Shown piece after piece: positions 23,501 to 25,756 of a stretch of DNA of 25,756 nt. This stretch comes from SZUA-76 sp945787585 (GTDB taxonomy: Bacteria; Pseudomonadota; Gammaproteobacteria; SZUA-140): positions 1-25,756 of the forward strand of contig CAMYIG010000018.1 of NCBI GenBank assembly GCA_947258425.1. The letters are read 5' to 3'. Numbering within the stretch: position 1 is the first letter of the stretch; every line of letters starts with the position of its first letter. Under the pieces are notes generated by a model that was given only the letters and a program-made list of their open reading frames with translations, searched no databases and was not told the DNA's origin. The translations under genes were made by a program, and so were the position numbers.

Positions 23501-23693
23501 AATTCTTCATCAATGTTTGTTAGCGCACAACGCGGAAAAAGGATTATAGCGGCACTCTATCCCAGGTGTCACTGCCTCTTTTCGATTGACTTTTGAGTCC
23601 ATTCGCTAAGTCATTGATCAACCTCACAGCGCCTGTTTCCGCTCTTTACCCCATCTCAAAGCAGGTAATTGTGGTGAACAAACTGCAACAGAG
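23501..23693. other. Intergenic region upstream of rdgC
   Basis: I see no gene, repeat or strong promoter pair here. A 74-codon minus-strand frame that begins in the next gene and ends here is a shadow. Confidence 0.3.
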
Positions 23694-23735
23694 GTTATCA
23701 TACGGGTCATAGACTCCCGTAACACAAGCGATAAC
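23694..23735 (+). promoter_or_regulatory. Nested hairpin ending at the start codon of the small membrane protein
   Basis: GTTATC (23694-23699) pairs with GATAAC (23730-23735), and inside it TACGGG (23701-23706) pairs with CCCGTA (23716-23721) around a 9-base loop. The outer arm ends immediately before the ATG at 23736. The only Shine-Dalgarno-like GAGG (23691-23694) sits at the far 5' foot, so folding would bring it close to the start codon. Confidence 0.45.
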
Positions 23736-23954
23736 ATGAACAATAGAAATGCCGTCCTAACATTGCTGATGCGCAGACAACGCAAGCGCAAAATCAGGAA
23801 TATCATCCTCGCCATCACTGCCGCAGGACTGGTTGGGTGGGTACTCACTTATTCTCAGCAACGCGCCTTTTCACTCACGCCTCCTACTCCCGATCAGACC
23901 CAGAAAGAGAGCAGTGCATCTAAAAAAGAAGCGCTAAATCTAAATAGCGAGTAA
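23736..23954 (+). CDS. Small single-pass membrane protein, unknown function
   Basis: 72 residues: a strongly basic N-terminus (RRQRKRKIR at 13-21), one hydrophobic helix at about 22-40 (NIILAITAAGLVGWVLTY), and a polar Pro/Ser/Lys tail. By the positive-inside rule the N-terminus is cytoplasmic and the tail periplasmic. I do not recognise the family. The reading frame is supported by its textbook topology and by the convergent arrangement with the TlpA gene (25-base gap), but its length alone would not prove coding. The start codon lacks a normally spaced ribosome-binding site and directly follows a nested hairpin. An internal ATG (codon 12) is an alternative start and would keep the membrane helix. 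Confidence 0.55.
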   Translation: MNNRNAVLTLLMRRQRKRKIRNIILAITAAGLVGWVLTYSQQRAFSLTPPTPDQTQKESSASKKEALNLNSE

Positions 23955-23979
23955 AGCAGCGCCGCTACCAAAAACAGAC

Positions 23980-24528
23980 TCAGAAAGAGGACTGTTGCAA
24001 CAGGGTTTCGATCATTTCAGCAGCGCTTGGGCTTGCCCAGTCGATCACCCCGACCACCCGGCCTGAGACTTTGCCATCACGTCCAATGAGATAACTCATC
24101 GGTAACCCAACCACATCATATCGATTACGGACTTTACCGCCGGGATCAAGCAGTACCGGATATTCAAAACCATGTTCCACAACAAATGATGCAACGTTTT
24201 TTCGCCCACGGCGATCCGCGGCTACCGCCAAAATCTCAAACCCCTCTGCGCGGTAACGCTTCCATAACGTCTGCATCGCGGGCATCTCTTCACGGCAGGG
24301 CAGACACCATGTCGCCCAGAAATTGAGCAGTACCACTTTGCCGCGATAATCAGACAATATTGCCTGCGAGCCATCACTCAGCAGTTCCAGCGAAAACTCA
24401 GGCGCTGCGAGGCGTGTTTTGGGTTGCTCTACGCCTAATTTACCAAAAACATCGGCAACTGCACTGCCAGCATAAAGCAGTACCATCGACATCAACATTA
24501 ATGCAACATGGCTAACGACTATGTTCAC
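23980..24528 (-). CDS. TlpA/ResA-like membrane-exported thioredoxin
   Basis: Periplasmic thiol-disulfide oxidoreductase; such proteins reduce apocytochrome c or copper-site cysteines. After an N-terminal signal or anchor (MNIVVSHVALMLMSMVLLYA) a thioredoxin fold follows, with active site FWATWCLPCREEMP (CxxC), the TlpA-type insertion and the cis-proline in VVGLPMSYLI. I place the start at GTG 24528 because GGAG lies seven bases upstream and the signal peptide then starts the protein (182 residues); the frame is open to ATG 24564. That start overlaps the cytochrome gene by 17 bases, so translation is coupled. Context (cytochrome c, methionine-rich outer-membrane protein) fits heme or copper handling. 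Confidence 0.9.
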   Translation of the reverse strand: MNIVVSHVALMLMSMVLLYAGSAVADVFGKLGVEQPKTRLAAPEFSLELLSDGSQAILSDYRGKVVLLNFWATWCLPCREEMPAMQTLWKRYRAEGFEILAVAADRRGRKNVASFVVEHGFEYPVLLDPGGKVRNRYDVVGLPMSYLIGRDGKVSGRVVGVIDWASPSAAEMIETLLQQSSF

Positions 24529-24808
24529 TGAGATACTCCATAATCGACGTACGCTGCGTGTCACTCAACGCTGCGATGTTCCGCTCTGCCATACGTTGCT
24601 CCATCAGCGCCACATAATGTGGCCACTCATTTGCCCGGTGACGAGCGGGATGGGGTACTGCATGACAGACACCACACTTATCAGCAAACAATAAAGCGGC
24701 TGGCGATTGTGCCGCGGGGATGCCACTACCGGCACATCCCACCATCAACACCACCGTAGCGACAGCGGTTACAATTCGCTTGATAACACCTGTTACTTCA
24801 ATCCGCAT
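24512..24808 (-). CDS. Small lipoprotein c-type cytochrome
   Basis: About 98 residues with one heme-attachment motif, CGVCHAV (CxxCH), shortly after a lipoprotein-type signal peptide: IVTAVATVVLMVGCAGSG, lipid-modified cysteine expected in MVGC. Methionine at -3 is a slightly unusual lipobox residue. Candidate sixth ligands are the methionines in YVALMEQRMAE. It would be a membrane-tethered periplasmic electron carrier or heme protein. The start is ATG 24808, or the adjacent GTG 24811, which overlaps the stop of the upstream gene. The TlpA gene overlaps its 3' end. The three genes are thus one translationally linked unit. Confidence 0.86.
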   Translation of the reverse strand: MRIEVTGVIKRIVTAVATVVLMVGCAGSGIPAAQSPAALLFADKCGVCHAVPHPARHRANEWPHYVALMEQRMAERNIAALSDTQRTSIMEYLSEHSR

Positions 24809-24810
24809 CA

Positions 24811-25756
24811 CTAAAACCCGAGGGAGCCCTCTTTACCTTTTGGCGTTTTAAAGCGGATGCTTCCCTTCGTTGGCAGTTCACGATACCAGGTCAACATCAC
24901 TCGAGACTCCTCTTCGAGCTGAAGTCCATTCAAATCCTGATAGAGTGGCACACCGATGTTGATATCAATTATATTCAACGCGGCAGGCTGCCACTGGAGC
25001 CCCACGGTGGCGAGCACTTTTTTACCGCCATAATTATTTGAATCATACAGCGGCGTGATCAGCGGTGATCCGGCCACTCCCTGTGTGACATGGCCCGTCG
25101 CGCCCGACAACACCTCATCCATCTGGCCATCGATATCACCGCGATGCTCAACATTTAATTGCAACTGAGCCAGCAGATTACTACGAAACTGATACATGCC
25201 GTAGAGGTCAAGCCGTGCCTCATCACCCAGCCGGTAGTCACGGTCGTTATCATGGATGCGTGCCGTGTACATCGCATTGGCACCCCACCAGTAAGGTGAC
25301 ACGGATCGCTGATAGAGGATGCCGACGGTCGGGTCATAACTGCCCGAACCGACCTGCATGCCGTACGGTAGTAGTTCTTTCTGACGCAACACTAGCGGGT
25401 GGTTGCTATTGGTCTCATCGATCGAACCCGTGGGTAGACTCAAGCCAAAAAAGAGTGACGCCTGGCGTGACGGAATCAACGGATCATCGGCAAACAGACG
25501 ATACTTGCCCATCAACATCGTATCGGCAATACCGGAAGAATCCATCGTGAAACCACTCTGCCCGGTCATCGTCGACATCATGTCACTGAATTTCATCTCC
25601 ATGCTGTTATCTTTGTGCATCAGCATGACACCGCCAAAGAGACGATCGCTAAAACTGTAGCCCATAGTGAAGTTCAACATACGCATATCCATCGAGGTCG
25701 GCACCGCCATGAACTTTCCAGTCGGCTGCCCCATCATCATCGGCATTCCCAGCTGA
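24811..25756 (-). CDS. Methionine-rich outer-membrane beta-barrel protein, 5' end outside window
   Basis: Resembles the 'transporter' proteins of the MetA-pathway/alpha-amylase-misnamed barrel family. The first visible 80 residues after M25746 contain 19 methionines (MPMMMGQPTGKF, PTSMDMRMLN, MEMKFSDMMSTM). LFFGLSLPTGSIDET is the family hallmark, and short amphipathic strands with aromatic ends (VGILYQRSVSPYWWG, MYQFRSNLLAQLQLN) support a barrel. The frame stays open past the ATG at 25746 to the window edge (codons Q-L-G precede it), so the true start and signal peptide lie beyond. It ends with a TAG that overlaps the GTG codon before the cytochrome. Met clusters suggest Cu(I) binding, by analogy only. 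Confidence 0.82.
   Translation of the reverse strand, partial: QLGMPMMMGQPTGKFMAVPTSMDMRMLNFTMGYSFSDRLFGGVMLMHKDNSMEMKFSDMMSTMTGQSGFTMDSSGIADTMLMGKYRLFADDPLIPSRQASLFFGLSLPTGSIDETNSNHPLVLRQKELLPYGMQVGSGSYDPTVGILYQRSVSPYWWGANAMYTARIHDNDRDYRLGDEARLDLYGMYQFRSNLLAQLQLNVEHRGDIDGQMDEVLSGATGHVTQGVAGSPLITPLYDSNNYGGKKVLATVGLQWQPAALNIIDINIGVPLYQDLNGLQLEEESRVMLTWYRELPTKGSIRFKTPKGKEGSLGF

Noticed and set aside
23624..23848. 74-codon minus-strand ORF opposite the small membrane protein
   Set aside because: Hydrophobic only because it is antisense to a membrane helix region; the plus-strand frame has better topology.

Overview
The window (about 25.8 kb, roughly 50% G+C, densely coded) looks like a chromosomal segment of a gammaproteobacterium. 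ZapE, YbiT, YheS, YchJ, RdgC, RimK and an MscM-type channel all read like gammaproteobacterial orthologues. A CbbR/RbcR-like LysR regulator, a small lipoprotein cytochrome c and a TlpA-type thioredoxin are compatible with an autotrophic or sulfur-oxidising lineage, but that is inference. I see no rRNA, tRNA, CRISPR array, transposase or prophage.

Layout. 1-2361 (+): the 3' part of zapE and a complete class I fumarase. 2384-3319 (-): a CbbR-like regulator convergent with the fumarase. 3320-3978: a 659-base gap whose left end encodes, on the + strand and divergent from the regulator, a strong candidate small RNA. It has a promoter-like sequence, two 11-12 bp hairpins whose loops are almost pure C/U, and a terminal U run; its second loop carries CCUCCUU, the anti-Shine-Dalgarno core. 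The right end holds a consensus-like promoter and a long leader for an RhlE-type RNA helicase. 3979-10388: rhlE, the ABC-F ATPase ybiT, a YgjP-like metallopeptidase gene (+), then a small membrane protein and a second ABC-F ATPase, yheS (-). 10534-13039 (+): ychJ, a GNAT acetyltransferase and a PLP aminotransferase. 13048-16611 (-): a 1187-residue MscM-like mechanosensitive channel, followed by a small exported protein gene (+).

17324-23500 (-): mgtE, zntB, then the tight operon rimB-rimK-(AstE/aspartoacylase-like hydrolase), then rdgC. 23736-23954 (+): a small single-pass membrane protein with an RNA hairpin ending at its start codon. 23980-25756 (-): a methionine-rich outer-membrane protein (cut by the window edge), a lipoprotein cytochrome c and a TlpA-like thioredoxin with overlapping genes.

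Functional themes are RNA and ribosome handling (RhlE, two ABC-F proteins, the S6-glutamylation genes, the candidate anti-SD RNA), ion and osmotic homeostasis (MscM, MgtE, ZntB), and an envelope redox or metal cluster at the right edge. Most genes belong to known families. The least explained items are the twin C-rich-loop RNA, the third gene of the rim operon with dyads upstream of that operon, and the hairpin-led small membrane protein.
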